A stretch of 64,000 bases of DNA from an uncultured Pedobacter sp. (GTDB lineage: Bacteria; Bacteroidota; Bacteroidia; Sphingobacteriales; Sphingobacteriaceae). The notes below the pieces were generated by a model. The model had not been told where the DNA came from. It made no database searches and saw only the letters and a list, made by a program, of their open reading frames with translations. Location: contig NZ_CAJYOJ010000045.1 of the NCBI RefSeq assembly GCF_913776295.1, forward strand, positions 1 to 64,000. The letters run 5' to 3'. Of this stretch, positions 26,201-35,685 are shown piece after piece; positions within the stretch are counted from its first letter, which is position 1; each line of letters opens with the position of its first letter. Position numbers and translations under genes: made by a program.

Positions 26201-28211
26201 CCAACCCAATGCACCTTTAGCTGTAGCTTTTAAAGATTTCCAGCTGGAAACCTTGACCAAATTTGCCGAAACTGATACCACTTTGGTTGGTGGCCGTTTA
26301 AACGGAACTGCCAATGTTAAAGATTTGGCCAGTACACCAAAATTTGAAGCAAACCTTACCATAGATCAGTTGCGTTATCAGAAAGATCAGCTGGGTACCT
26401 TGCGTTTGGCAGTAAACAACAATACTGAAAATGCCTTTGAGGTAAATGTGGCCTTAACCGGCGTGCATGAACTAAGGGTAAATGGGTTCTATTATACCGC
26501 ACCGAAAAGTGCGTTAGATCTTACCGTGAATATAGATAAGATCGAAATGAAAAATATTGAGAGTTTATCTGCGGGTCAGCTTAAAAACGGAACGGGTACA
26601 CTAACAGGGGCACTAAGTGTGAAAGGCGAACTAACTGCTCCAAAAATATTGGGCGATTTAACTTTCAACAATGCGGGGGTCAGAGTGGCCTACGTGAATT
26701 CATATTTCCGACTGCCTAACGAGAAGATTTCGTTTACGAATGAAGGAATCAGTTTTAACAACTTTACGCTGATCGATTCCTTAAATCAGAAAGCCACCAT
26801 CAACGGAAAAGTTTATACCAGCAATTTCAGAGACTATCGTTTTGGTTTGGATATCAACATGAACAACTTCAGGGCAATCAATTCGACCGCAGCCGATAAT
26901 GATATGATCTACGGAACGGTATTTTTAACCAGCGATATTAAAGTACGCGGTGATCTGAATCAGCCTGATGTGAACATGAATGTTAGGGTGAACAAAGGCA
27001 CAAAATTCTTCTTCGCCCTACCGTCAAACGACCCTTCAGTTATTGATCAGGAAGGAATTGTCCAGTTTATTGATGCTGACTCCCCTCCGTTTAATGGTCA
27101 GAAAGCTTTAAAAGTAGATAGCATAAGTAAATCTGCCATGAAAGGCATTAACCTGGTTGCAGCCATCACCATTGATCCTGAAGCCGAACTGAATGTGGTG
27201 GTTGATCCGTCAAATGGTGATGCCCTGAATATCAAAGGTGAAGCCGACCTGAATGCAACAATGGACCCAAGTGGAAAGATTAGTTTAACAGGCCGCTATG
27301 AAATTATTGATGGTTCATACAATTTATCTGTTGGCCCGCTAGGCAAAAAAGCCTTCAAACTGGTTAAAGGAAGTACCATTGTATGGACAGGCGAACCTAC
27401 TTCAGCTAATGTGAACTTAACCGCACTGTACGAAGTGAATGCGGCCCCTATCGATCTGATCAATGAGCCGGATAATATCCAGGCCAAAACCAAATTGCCT
27501 TTCCAGGTTTATCTGATGATGAAAGGTGAGTTATTGAAACCGGTTATTTCTTTCAAACTTGATTTGCCGGAAAACGAACGTGGTGCATTAAATGGTACGG
27601 TTTACACCAAATTGATCAATGTAAACCGCGATGAAAGTGAATTAAATAAACAGGTTTTTGCACTATTGGCATTGAACAGGTTTATCGCTAATAACCCTTT
27701 CCAAAGTTTGGCAGGCGGTGGCGGTGGTGTTTCTACCCTGGCCAGATCAAGTGTGAGTAAATTGTTGACAGAACAGTTAAATAACCTTGCTTCCGATTTA
27801 ATTCAAGGTGTAGAATTGAATTTTGGTGTAAATTCATCAGAAGATTATTCTACCGGCTCACTTCAGCAAAAAACAGACCTGGAAGTCGGTTTATCAAAAA
27901 AATTATTAAACGATAGGCTTACGGTAACCGTGGGAAGTTCTTTCGCATTGGAAGGACCGCAGGCACCAGGCGAAAAATCGACAGATATTGGCGGAAATGT
28001 AAATGTTGAATATGCTTTATCAGCCGACGGAAGATATCGGTTAAGAGCTTACCGACGCAACCAAAACGATGTAATTGTGCAGGGACAGATTATCGAAACC
28101 GGTTTGGGTTTTACCCTGGTAGTAGATTACAATAAATTCAGAGAGATTTTCCAGAAAAAACGCAACAGAAGAAACATTGAACAAAAACCTAAAAATGAGA
28201 CAACTAATTAG
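23223..28211 (+). CDS. tamB: Translocation and assembly module protein TamB
   Basis: A very long (about 1662-residue) inner-membrane-anchored periplasmic protein. An N-terminal membrane helix (KILLWVIASIIFLVVGVALAL) is followed by AsmA-like sequence (GKAINYLKNKTKTEVSLESI) and a long beta-rich repetitive region. The C-terminal DUF490 domain is evident from LNIKGEADLNATMDPSGKI and GRYEIIDGSYN. These proteins form hydrophobic grooves that carry phospholipids to, or help assemble, the outer membrane. The frame is open from 22953, but that part overlaps cdd; the TTG at 23223 just before the membrane helix is the likely start. It overlaps tamL by 17 bp. Confidence 0.93.
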   Translation: MNKYVRKSLKILLWVIASIIFLVVGVALALNIPAVQNFVKGKAINYLKNKTKTEVSLESIKIALPKDVVLNKFYIQDLKGDTLLYTEKLAVDISLFKLLKNTVEVNNIELKNVRANVKRVNPDTTFNFSFLVDAFASDQKKPEEQVKKDSTSTLKFSVDKVSFEDIGINYRDDVAGNDVKLYLGAFKTKIKDFDLANQHYVIKELTLVNTSLRYLQQKPLVKLVQHITNSVDSTEKKEGKLPLIEVQNFVFSNVKVNYDDQVSTTKAVADVNDLGLVNLKVDLTNSKYSVDDAHLNKSNILFAFKPAPSNDLKKVKDTVVPEKSPLGLIIKNISLADNNVQFDNLGAKPAPKGMDFNHLKINQLNLGASDVSYSAAGIKANVKNGSLKEKSGFVLDELRGDAVYNDKQIKLSNFILKTPNTSIENATELNFTSMEDLTKHPERVKLNIALKNTTIGLKDAGYFSNAVPANYRNEKIKINADVNGYLNDLNIPRLQISGLKNTQIDISGKAKGLPDINKTFLDLNIKRLHVTKGDILVAVPKKSLPPSIELPNVIDAKGNFKGSMTDFNTNLNINTDMGGAVVVAGMNGPKGKESYKADVSLNNFNVGRLLKMQPKLGRVSVRANVVGTGLDPKKINAKFNAKVLNAYYNKYTYRNLTLAGDYSNQRISIKSNMPDSNANFNLNAKVNLAGKYPAVKADLNLKQVNLQALNFSPTVLSAAGVVKVDLLTADADYLNGSVDVTGLQLVKDKQRINVDTISIRAKSTATENELTLKSEILSAKIDGKYQLTKVGSAIINEINKYYAFGTVTKIPDQRLRFFVQVYDSKLLKNFVPELTVFKPSQFYGLIDTQKDSLQIKGNFPQVVYGDFKVDTTVLNINNDNNKLGYSLTVKSLQSPSVALFNTEVSGDAANNNLGVNIFLRDRQKKDKYVIGGNFQSINKDFKFSLDPQKLLLDYQKWMVSQDNYIQFGASGILVNQFQISNNGQSLSVNSNPTQPNAPLAVAFKDFQLETLTKFAETDTTLVGGRLNGTANVKDLASTPKFEANLTIDQLRYQKDQLGTLRLAVNNNTENAFEVNVALTGVHELRVNGFYYTAPKSALDLTVNIDKIEMKNIESLSAGQLKNGTGTLTGALSVKGELTAPKILGDLTFNNAGVRVAYVNSYFRLPNEKISFTNEGISFNNFTLIDSLNQKATINGKVYTSNFRDYRFGLDINMNNFRAINSTAADNDMIYGTVFLTSDIKVRGDLNQPDVNMNVRVNKGTKFFFALPSNDPSVIDQEGIVQFIDADSPPFNGQKALKVDSISKSAMKGINLVAAITIDPEAELNVVVDPSNGDALNIKGEADLNATMDPSGKISLTGRYEIIDGSYNLSVGPLGKKAFKLVKGSTIVWTGEPTSANVNLTALYEVNAAPIDLINEPDNIQAKTKLPFQVYLMMKGELLKPVISFKLDLPENERGALNGTVYTKLINVNRDESELNKQVFALLALNRFIANNPFQSLAGGGGGVSTLARSSVSKLLTEQLNNLASDLIQGVELNFGVNSSEDYSTGSLQQKTDLEVGLSKKLLNDRLTVTVGSSFALEGPQAPGEKSTDIGGNVNVEYALSADGRYRLRAYRRNQNDVIVQGQIIETGLGFTLVVDYNKFREIFQKKRNRRNIEQKPKNETTN

Positions 28212-30510
28212 ACCAATTTTATTTGTACTGGCCTGCTTAGTTTGGGCTGCTTGTAGCTCCACCAAATCGTTAAAGCCGGGGCAACATTTATATACAGGTG
28301 CCGAAGTAAAGATCAATCCGGATTCATCAGGTAAAATTGATGATGAAAAACAGGTAAAAAAAGATTTAGAAAGTAAAACAAGACCGCGCCCCAATAGCTC
28401 TATTTTAGGTATAAGATATAAACTGGGTATTTATAACCTGGCAGGCGAACCAAAAAAACCTAAAGGTTTTAGGAACTGGTTACGCAGACAGGGTGAACCT
28501 CCTGTGTTAGTGAGTGAGGTAAAACTAAAATATAATAATGATGTACTGACCAGCTATTTAATTAGCGAGGGTTATTTACAGGCATCTGTTACCGGCGATA
28601 CAATAGTGAAAGACAAAAAAGGTAAAGCCGTTTACACTGCAGAAACGGGTAACCGGTATAAAATCAATAAAGTTACTTTCCCTCCTGATACCGGCGTTTT
28701 GACTAAAATCATCAATCAGAATAAAAATAAAACCCTAATAAAGGCAGGAGATTACTACGACCTCGACAATTACAAAAACGAGCGCATCAGAATTGACAAT
28801 GACCTTAAAGAGCAGGGATACTTTTACTTTAGTCCCGATTACCTGATTATGCAGGTGGATAGCACCATAGGCAAAAATCTGGTAAATGTAAACATCAAAG
28901 TTAAAGACATTACGCCTGACGCTGCATTGAAACCTTACAGCATTAGGGATATTAACATTTATCCAAGCTATAGCCTCCGTAGAGACACCCTCTTAAGAAA
29001 GTTAAAACCGCTTGAATATCACGATTTCAGCATTTATGATGACCGCAATACCTTTAAGCCAAGGTTGTTCGACCGTTTGGTTTTCTTCCAGAAAGGTGAA
29101 CATTACAACCGTAAAGATCATAATCAATCGTTAAACAGAATGGTCAATATTGGTGCTTTCAGAGATGTGAGGGCAGAGTTTTTACCGGTTGATAGTTTCA
29201 AAAATAATCAGTTGGACCTGAATATTTACCTTACCCCGTTAAAGAAAAATTCATTGAGTTTTTCGGTTACCGGTACCAGCAAATCAAACAACTTTGTAGG
29301 TTCAGAATTAAAGGTTACCCAAACTACCCGAAATTTGTTCAGGGGCGCAGAGCAATTGGATGTGAGTGTGAGTGGTGGTTTCGAAACACAGGTTAGAGGT
29401 ACTTCGCTGGGCCGAAACTCCTTATCATTTACAGCTGAAGGAAAACTAACTTTCCCAAGGCTGATTGTACCATTTTACAAACCTAACAGCACGAATGCTT
29501 TTATCCCGAAAACCATTACATCGCTTTCTTACCAGATGCTAAACCGTGGTTCTGAATATACCCTACACGCGATAAAAGGTGAGTATGGTTATAATTTTAA
29601 GGAAAATCAGTACAAAGAACATAACTTGAATCCGATTTCAATTAGTTACGTATCAACCTCTTTCCCATCTGATACGACAAGGGAAAGGATATTTACGCAA
29701 AACCCCTTATTAAGAAATACCCTTGAAAATCAGTTTATCATTGGTAGTAATTATAACTTTACCTACACTAACCAAATGGAAACCAATCGCCGTAACAACG
29801 TTTATTTTTATGGCGGTTTGGAAACAGGTGGCAATGTTTGGGGCTTGTTTACGCCAACAAACGATAAGGGGCAGAAAACTTTATTTAATACCCCACTTAC
29901 GCAGTTTATCAGAGCTGAGGCTGATTTAAGAGATTTTTATAAAATCAACCGCAACCTGGTTTGGGCGAACCGTTTAAACCTGGGCTATGGTTACGCTTAT
30001 GGCAATAGTAGTTCACTACCTTTCGTAAGGCAGTTTTTTGCAGGCGGTAGCAACGATATCAGGGCCTTTCCGGCACGAACCTTAGGGCCTGGTACCTATA
30101 AAGTTCCAGACACTGCACTTTTTGCCGATCAGGGTGGTGATATTAAGTTAATGCTTAATTCAGAACTTCGTTTTAAAATTGTAAGTGTTTTATATGGCGC
30201 ATTGTTTGTAGATGCCGGAAATATCTGGCTTAGAAAAGAAGATGTTGGAGAGCCAGGTAAGCCAGAAACAGCAAGATTAGGATCAGGTTTTAAATTAAAG
30301 AATGCTTTCAACGAGTTGGCAGTAGGTACCGGAGCTGGTTTACGTGTAGATGCAACAATCTTTGTAGTCCGTTTAGATGTGGCCTTCCCGGTGCGAAAAC
30401 CATATCTGCCTGAAGGACAAAGATGGGTGTTTGATGATATTGCCTTTGGCAATAAAGATTGGCGCAGACAAAATTTAATTTTTAATATAGGCATAGGCTA
30501 TCCGTTTTAA
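28195..30510 (+). CDS. tamL: Omp85-family lipoprotein TamL (BamA/TamA homologue)
   Basis: An outer-membrane Omp85 protein of about 771 residues. Unlike proteobacterial TamA it begins with a lipoprotein signal (MRQLIRPILFVLACLVWAAC) and is probably lipid-anchored as well as inserted. POTRA-like regions occupy about 30-360 and the beta-barrel follows, with the FFAGGSNDIRAFPARTLGPG motif typical of Omp85 barrels and a C-terminal aromatic end (NIGIGYPF). Bacteroidota pair this lipoprotein form with TamB, and here the genes overlap by 17 bp. The ATG at 28195 is chosen because the lipobox is then correctly placed; a TTG lies six codons upstream. Confidence 0.93.
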   Translation: MRQLIRPILFVLACLVWAACSSTKSLKPGQHLYTGAEVKINPDSSGKIDDEKQVKKDLESKTRPRPNSSILGIRYKLGIYNLAGEPKKPKGFRNWLRRQGEPPVLVSEVKLKYNNDVLTSYLISEGYLQASVTGDTIVKDKKGKAVYTAETGNRYKINKVTFPPDTGVLTKIINQNKNKTLIKAGDYYDLDNYKNERIRIDNDLKEQGYFYFSPDYLIMQVDSTIGKNLVNVNIKVKDITPDAALKPYSIRDINIYPSYSLRRDTLLRKLKPLEYHDFSIYDDRNTFKPRLFDRLVFFQKGEHYNRKDHNQSLNRMVNIGAFRDVRAEFLPVDSFKNNQLDLNIYLTPLKKNSLSFSVTGTSKSNNFVGSELKVTQTTRNLFRGAEQLDVSVSGGFETQVRGTSLGRNSLSFTAEGKLTFPRLIVPFYKPNSTNAFIPKTITSLSYQMLNRGSEYTLHAIKGEYGYNFKENQYKEHNLNPISISYVSTSFPSDTTRERIFTQNPLLRNTLENQFIIGSNYNFTYTNQMETNRRNNVYFYGGLETGGNVWGLFTPTNDKGQKTLFNTPLTQFIRAEADLRDFYKINRNLVWANRLNLGYGYAYGNSSSLPFVRQFFAGGSNDIRAFPARTLGPGTYKVPDTALFADQGGDIKLMLNSELRFKIVSVLYGALFVDAGNIWLRKEDVGEPGKPETARLGSGFKLKNAFNELAVGTGAGLRVDATIFVVRLDVAFPVRKPYLPEGQRWVFDDIAFGNKDWRRQNLIFNIGIGYPF

Positions 30511-30517
30511 TTTTCAG

Positions 30518-31540
30518 ATGAAAGTAATCACCAAGATCAAAAATTTCTTTATTGCGCTTTATCACCTTTTTGTTGCTGCAGGAAAAGGTTTTGTAGAAGA
30601 TCGGGTAACTAAATTGAGTGCTTCATTGGCTTACTACACTATTTTCTCACTTACCCCGCTCATTATCATTCTCCTCTCGGCAGCCACTTTGTTTTTTGGC
30701 GACGAAAGAAACCAAAAAACAAGGGGCCAGTTTTATGGCCAGGTGACCGAAATGGTGGGCAATGATGCAGCTACACAAATTCAGGGTTTTGTGGAGCATG
30801 CCAATAAATCTGGTCAATCTACCATTGGTTTAATTATTGGTATAGCTACGCTGATCATTGGGTCTACGGCCATTTTTATTGAAATACAGGATAGTATCAA
30901 CATGATCTGGAAGGTAAAGGCTGTACCCAAAAAAGGTTGGCTGAAAATGCTTTCTAACCGATTGTTGTCATTTTCTTTAATCGTTTCAATGGGTTTTTTA
31001 TTACTGGTTTCGCTGGTGATCAATAGTGTAGTAGTGGGTTTGGGTTCAAAATTAGCCAACCTGATTTCACAAAGCGAAATAAAGGAAGTTATCCCGGTAG
31101 CCAACGACACCATGACCTTGCTGATTTATATTTTGAACAACGTGATTACGCTTGCCGCCGTAACCGCTGTTTTTACTGTTATTTTTAAAGTCTTACCAGA
31201 TGTGATCATCCGTTGGAAATCGGCAATCATCGGTGCTTTATTTACGGCTATCCTGTTCAGTTTGGGTAAATACCTCATCGGAATTTATATCGAAAAAGGC
31301 AATCCGGGTTCTGCCTTCGGAGCGGCCAGTTCCATCATTGTGATCTTATTGTGGATTTATTATACATCAATTATCCTCTATTTTGGCGCTGAATTTACCC
31401 AGGCTTATGCCGAAAAGTATGATAATGGCATCGCTCCCAGTAAATACGCGGTGTTCACCAAAATCACCATTGTTGAGAAAAAGGTAGATGTACTGCCACC
31501 GCAGCATCCGGAAAATACAGTAAATGCACCTGAGGAGTAA
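30518..31540 (+). CDS. YihY/BrkB family inner-membrane protein (first paralogue)
   Basis: A 340-residue membrane protein with about six segments. KLSASLAYYTIFSLTPLIIILLS and FGAASSIIVILLWIYYTSIILYFGAEF are the conserved YihY/BrkB motifs. It starts 7 bp after tamL, so tamB-tamL-yihY form one operon. Members have been linked to envelope integrity or export, and the association with the Tam system suggests a lipid or envelope role; this is inference. A second paralogue of 324 residues lies at 59560 on the opposite strand. Confidence 0.9.
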   Translation: MKVITKIKNFFIALYHLFVAAGKGFVEDRVTKLSASLAYYTIFSLTPLIIILLSAATLFFGDERNQKTRGQFYGQVTEMVGNDAATQIQGFVEHANKSGQSTIGLIIGIATLIIGSTAIFIEIQDSINMIWKVKAVPKKGWLKMLSNRLLSFSLIVSMGFLLLVSLVINSVVVGLGSKLANLISQSEIKEVIPVANDTMTLLIYILNNVITLAAVTAVFTVIFKVLPDVIIRWKSAIIGALFTAILFSLGKYLIGIYIEKGNPGSAFGAASSIIVILLWIYYTSIILYFGAEFTQAYAEKYDNGIAPSKYAVFTKITIVEKKVDVLPPQHPENTVNAPEE

Positions 31541-31658
31541 TAACAATTTGAGATCACAGCAATCATTCTGAGTGATAATTTATTGTATAAAAATCAATAT
31601 GAATGTACAGATATTAAAATGTACAGATATTAAGAAATCTGAATAATATCGAAGTATT

Positions 31659-31799
31659 GTCATTTCGACCGCAGTGGAGAACCCGAAGGCTCAGCGCAGC
31701 TAAATCTTTTAAATTTGATTTCAATAGCTTAGTACAAAGATCTCTCCCCGCCTGTACGGGCGGGCAGGCACTGCGCCTTGCTTCGGTCGAGATGATGAC
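31659..31799. repeat. GTCATT...GATGAC inverted-repeat element
   Basis: Left end GTCATTTCGACCGCAGTGGA and right end CTTCGGTCGAGATGATGAC are inverted with a few mismatches. Inside lies a small GC-rich palindrome, CCCGCCTGTACGGGCGGG (31747-31764). The rest of the gap 31541-31966 between yihY and parE holds only an imperfect hairpin near 31862-31892. Confidence 0.6.
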
Positions 31800-31966
31800 C
31801 GCATTAATGGATTCTCCCAAATGGTAGCGAAGTAGTAGGTTTTTTTGAAGGAAAGCCACTAACAAAGAAGTCAAGTTTTGAAAACTTGACTTCTTTAATA
31901 TGTAAAGTTGAAGGATCTTCTAACACACTCATCACTGGCTCGAGGAAGACATAAACCATGGATAAG

Positions 31967-33838
31967 CTAAGCTACCTCTTCCGTAATCACTTTAGGCTCT
32001 TCAGTTACTTCATCCTTCTCTATCCTGAGGTTGCGGATAATGTGCTGTTGCCTGTCTGGGGTATTTTTTCCCATGTAATATTCTAACAGGCCTTTGATTG
32101 TCTGATCTTTTAAAATAACAGGATCCAATCTGATGTCTTTGCCAATAAACAAACCGAATTCGTCCGGAGAAATTTCACCTAATCCTTTAAATCGGGTGAT
32201 TTCGGGTTTATTGCCCAGTTTTTCGATTGCATTTTTACGTTCTTCATCACTATAGCAATAAATGGTTTCCTTTTTATTCCGAACCCTGAAAAGCGGTGTT
32301 TGCAAAATATAAACATGGCCTGCTTTTACCAAATCAGGGAAAAACTGCAGAAAGAAAGTCATCATCAACAGGCGAATGTGCATTCCATCCACGTCGGCAT
32401 CAGTAGCGATGACAATATTGTTATAATGAAGCCCGTCCAAACCATCTTCAATATTTAAAGCATGTTGCAGCAGGTTAAATTCTTCATTTTCGTACACGAC
32501 CTTTTTGGTCAGTTCGTAACAGTTAAGGGGTTTTCCTTTCAAACTAAATACCGCCTGGGTATCCACATCGCGTGATTTGGTGATTGAACCTGACGCCGAA
32601 TCTCCCTCGGTAATGAACAACGTAGTTTCGTAACGTTTTTCGTGCGTGCTGTTGAAGTGAACCTTACAATCGCGTAGTTTTTTGTTATGTAGGGATGCTT
32701 TTTTAGCCCTGTCGTTAGCCAGTTTTTTAATTCCTGCGATATCCTTACGCTCCCGCTCCGATTGCATAATCCTTTTTAACAGGGCATCGGCAACATCAGG
32801 GTTTTTGTGTAGATAATCATCCAGTTCTTTTTTAACAAAATCGTTGATAAAGGTAGCTACAGATGGCCCTTCCGGTCCCATGTTCTGAGATCCCAGTTTA
32901 GTTTTGGTCTGCGATTCGAAAACAGGTTCCTGTACACGGATGGAAATGGCTGCAATGATGGATGAACGCACATCAGCAGCATCAAACTCTTTTTTAAAAA
33001 ACTCCCGAACCGTTTTCACTACTGCTGCCCTAAAAGCTGCCTGGTGGGTTCCACCTTGTGTGGTATGCTGCCCATTCACAAACGAATGGTAATCTTCGCC
33101 ATATTGCTGACCGTGAGTCATCGCAATTTCGATATCGGGGCCAACCATGTGAATAATCGGGTACCTGATTTCTTCGGGCTTATTAAATTTGGAAAGCAGA
33201 TCGTAAAGGCCTCTCTCTGAAAAATATTTCTGATTATTGAAATTGATTGTTAAACCTGTATTCAAGAAAACGTAGTTCCAAACCATGCTCTCCACAAAAT
33301 CAGGGATATAGTGATAATTTCTGAAAATACTTTCGTCAGGATAAAAAGTAATGGCGGTACCGTTACGTTGTGTAGTGTCGATTACCGGATTCTCATTTAC
33401 GATTTCACCTTTTGAAAACTCCACTTTTTTGGTTTTTCCGTCACGGTACGATTGAACGGTAAAGCTGGTCGATAAAGCATTTACTGCTTTTGTACCCACT
33501 CCATTTAAACCTACCGATTTTTGGAAAGCATTACTATCGTACTTCCCACCCGTATTGATTTTGCTTACACAATCTATTACTTTACCTAGTGGAATGCCCC
33601 GTCCATAATCGCGAACGTTAACTTTTTGTTCGGATAGTGTAATTTCGATGGTTTTTCCGGTTCCCATCACAAACTCATCAATAGAATTATCTACAATTTC
33701 CTTTAACAAAACATAAATACCATCATCTTGTGCAGAGCCATCGCCAAGTTTACCGATATACATACCCGGACGTAACCTGATGTGCTCTTTCCAATCCAAT
33801 GAGCGGATACTGTCGTCGTTATAAATTACTTCTGCCAT
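31967..33838 (-). CDS. parE: DNA topoisomerase IV subunit B
   Basis: The ATPase subunit of topoisomerase IV, 623 residues. GHKL ATP-binding motifs are [22 protein letters not shown] and [16 protein letters not shown]. The TOPRIM part has [13 protein letters not shown] and [16 protein letters not shown]; the end [16 protein letters not shown] is also conserved. The [14 protein letters not shown]...YELTKK pattern is in line with Bacteroidota ParE rather than GyrB. parC lies about 10 kb away on the same strand with unrelated genes in between. The long gap upstream (33839-34274) contains word repeats. Confidence 0.93.
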   Translation of the reverse strand: MAEVIYNDDSIRSLDWKEHIRLRPGMYIGKLGDGSAQDDGIYVLLKEIVDNSIDEFVMGTGKTIEITLSEQKVNVRDYGRGIPLGKVIDCVSKINTGGKYDSNAFQKSVGLNGVGTKAVNALSTSFTVQSYRDGKTKKVEFSKGEIVNENPVIDTTQRNGTAITFYPDESIFRNYHYIPDFVESMVWNYVFLNTGLTINFNNQKYFSERGLYDLLSKFNKPEEIRYPIIHMVGPDIEIAMTHGQQYGEDYHSFVNGQHTTQGGTHQAAFRAAVVKTVREFFKKEFDAADVRSSIIAAISIRVQEPVFESQTKTKLGSQNMGPEGPSVATFINDFVKKELDDYLHKNPDVADALLKRIMQSERERKDIAGIKKLANDRAKKASLHNKKLRDCKVHFNSTHEKRYETTLFITEGDSASGSITKSRDVDTQAVFSLKGKPLNCYELTKKVVYENEEFNLLQHALNIEDGLDGLHYNNIVIATDADVDGMHIRLLMMTFFLQFFPDLVKAGHVYILQTPLFRVRNKKETIYCYSDEERKNAIEKLGNKPEITRFKGLGEISPDEFGLFIGKDIRLDPVILKDQTIKGLLEYYMGKNTPDRQQHIIRNLRIEKDEVTEEPKVITEEVA

Positions 33839-34065
33839 AATGTGTTTATCTGCTCTTCAATGAAAAACCCTGCATTTTTTGACCTGCAAAGTGATGAAGA
33901 ATTTATAGAAATAACCCTGATGATCGAAATAAAAACATTTTTCAAATAAGTCTCTCAGAATTATCATACAATAATAGATTTATTCTGTGAGGCAAGCAAA
34001 AGAAAGTTTCAACATATAAACATGGAGCATGGAACAGGCAGAACAGATAATGACCGTTCAGCGGG

Positions 34066-34190
34066 TTGATGGTCCATAGTTTGATGGTTCATAGTTTAAT
34101 AGTTGATAGTATGATGGCCAATAGCAAGAAACGAATAGCCCAGTGAACTAATGACAAATAACCAACAGACTGATGACCAATGACCAAAAG
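34066..34190. repeat. Intergenic word repeats (TGATGGTTCATAGTT, TGACCAATGACCAA)
   Basis: Short words recur with small changes: TGATGGTCCATAGTT, TGATGGTTCATAGTTT, TGATGGCCAATAG, then GACTGATGACCAATGACC. Very similar words appear at 63127-63292, and TGACTAATGACTAA at 57561. No coding function or single consensus unit is evident. The rest of the gap 33839-34274 is AT-rich and should hold the permease promoter. Confidence 0.6.
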
Positions 34191-34274
34191 AACAATTACA
34201 CCCCCATCTTGCCTCTTCCGCCTTCCATCTTTACATAATTTCCCTATCTTCATCACTTTATTTAATATCCTTTA

Positions 34275-35615
34275 TTGATGCAACCTAAAAAACAGCTTTC
34301 GCTCTTTGATTTATCCATGATTGTGGTGAGTTTGGTTATTGGGATGGGTGTTTTCCGTACACCTGTAAACGTGGCTGCAAAAGCTCAAATTCCCGAACTG
34401 TTTTACCTGGCCTGGTTTATCGGCGGTTTTGTAGCTTTTTGCGGGGCATTAACTTATGCCGAAATCGGTTCGCGTTTTCCCGTAACCGGTGGCTACTATA
34501 AAATTTTCTCGGTAGCCTACCACCCTTCCATCGCCTTTGCCATTAATTGCATCGTAATTATTTCAAGTGCAGCATCGGTAGCGGCCATCTCTATTATTGG
34601 AGCAGAATACCTGAGTAAAATTATTTTACCCCCGGGTATCCAAACCGAAACATCAAGAGTAGCGATAGCTATTACCACCATTCTGGTATTTTATCTAATT
34701 AATCTGTTAGGCTTAAAAGCGAGTGCCAAAACACAAAACATATTAACGGTAATTAAAATCGGAATGATTTTAACGCTCATCTGCGCCGTATTTTTTAGCG
34801 GACAAGCTGAAAGTGTTACGCCGGTTTTTAAAACCGCAACCGGTGCTTTACCAACCTGGTCTGATTATGGAAAGGCATTAGGCCTCTGCTTAATTGCCGT
34901 TTCTTTTTCTTATGCGGGCTATGCGCAGACCATCAACTTTGGTGGCGAGGTTAAAGAAGCCAAAAAAGTAATTCCACGTTCCATTATTATCGGTTTAACC
35001 ATTATTGTAATCCTTTACATGGCCATTAACTATGTCTATGTGAAAGTAATCGGCTTCGAAGAACTAAAATCAGCTGAGAGTATAGCAGCAATATTAGCTT
35101 CAAAAATATTTGGTCCGGCCGGATTTAATGCACTTTCGGTCATTATTTTTTTCTCGGTAATGGGTTATGTAAACGTCAACCTACTAAGTAACCCAAGAGC
35201 CATGTTTGCCATGGGCGAAGAAGGCGCGCTGCCAAAAATTTTTAGCAGCATGAACAAAAAAACAGAAGTGATAACCATTAGCTTAACCGTTTTCAGCTTG
35301 ATTTCGGTGGTGATTATTTTCTATGCCAAAACCTTCGATAAAATTTTAAACTATACCATTTTTTTAGAAAGCATCAGTATGGCCAGTTCTGCAGCTACCA
35401 TTTTTATTCTTCGAAAAAGAACCGCACATCTTGATAAAAAAACCATCTATACTGTTCCTTTATATCCTATATTGCCTATTATATTTATTGCTGCTTATAC
35501 CTTTGTTGCTTTCAGTATTTACGCTGACGATCAAAATGCAGCACTTAATGGTTTATACATTTTTGCCGGCTTTCTGGCGATTTATTTTATAAGCAGATGG
35601 TTCAACAAGAAATAA
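34275..35615 (+). CDS. APC-superfamily amino acid permease
   Basis: A 446-residue, 12-segment inner-membrane transporter. IVVSLVIGMGVFRTPVNVA (residues 17-35) is the unwound first helix typical of APC permeases, and VAFCGALTYAEIGSRFPVTGG is the matching third helix region. It resembles the LAT/YfnA branch with an uptake or exchange role for amino acids; substrate unknown. It is followed after a palindrome by an unrelated symporter gene on the same strand. No biosynthetic gene lies near to suggest the substrate. Confidence 0.9.
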   Translation: MMQPKKQLSLFDLSMIVVSLVIGMGVFRTPVNVAAKAQIPELFYLAWFIGGFVAFCGALTYAEIGSRFPVTGGYYKIFSVAYHPSIAFAINCIVIISSAASVAAISIIGAEYLSKIILPPGIQTETSRVAIAITTILVFYLINLLGLKASAKTQNILTVIKIGMILTLICAVFFSGQAESVTPVFKTATGALPTWSDYGKALGLCLIAVSFSYAGYAQTINFGGEVKEAKKVIPRSIIIGLTIIVILYMAINYVYVKVIGFEELKSAESIAAILASKIFGPAGFNALSVIIFFSVMGYVNVNLLSNPRAMFAMGEEGALPKIFSSMNKKTEVITISLTVFSLISVVIIFYAKTFDKILNYTIFLESISMASSAATIFILRKRTAHLDKKTIYTVPLYPILPIIFIAAYTFVAFSIYADDQNAALNGLYIFAGFLAIYFISRWFNKK

Positions 35616-35628
35616 TTGATCCCGGGTT

Positions 35629-35663
35629 TAAACCTCACAGGTTTTTGAAACCTGTGAGGTTTA
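35629..35663. repeat. Perfect 16-bp stem palindrome
   Basis: TAAACCTCACAGGTTT (35629-35644), loop TTG, then AAACCTGTGAGGTTTA (35648-35663). There is no T-run after either arm, so it is not a classical terminator. It lies between the permease and the symporter and may limit read-through or be a dispersed element. Confidence 0.85.
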
Positions 35664-35685
35664 GAAAACACTTTTTAAATAATTA

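Noticed and set aside
35629-35663. Palindrome as an intrinsic terminator of the permease
   Set aside because: The stem is perfect but no T-run follows on either strand.
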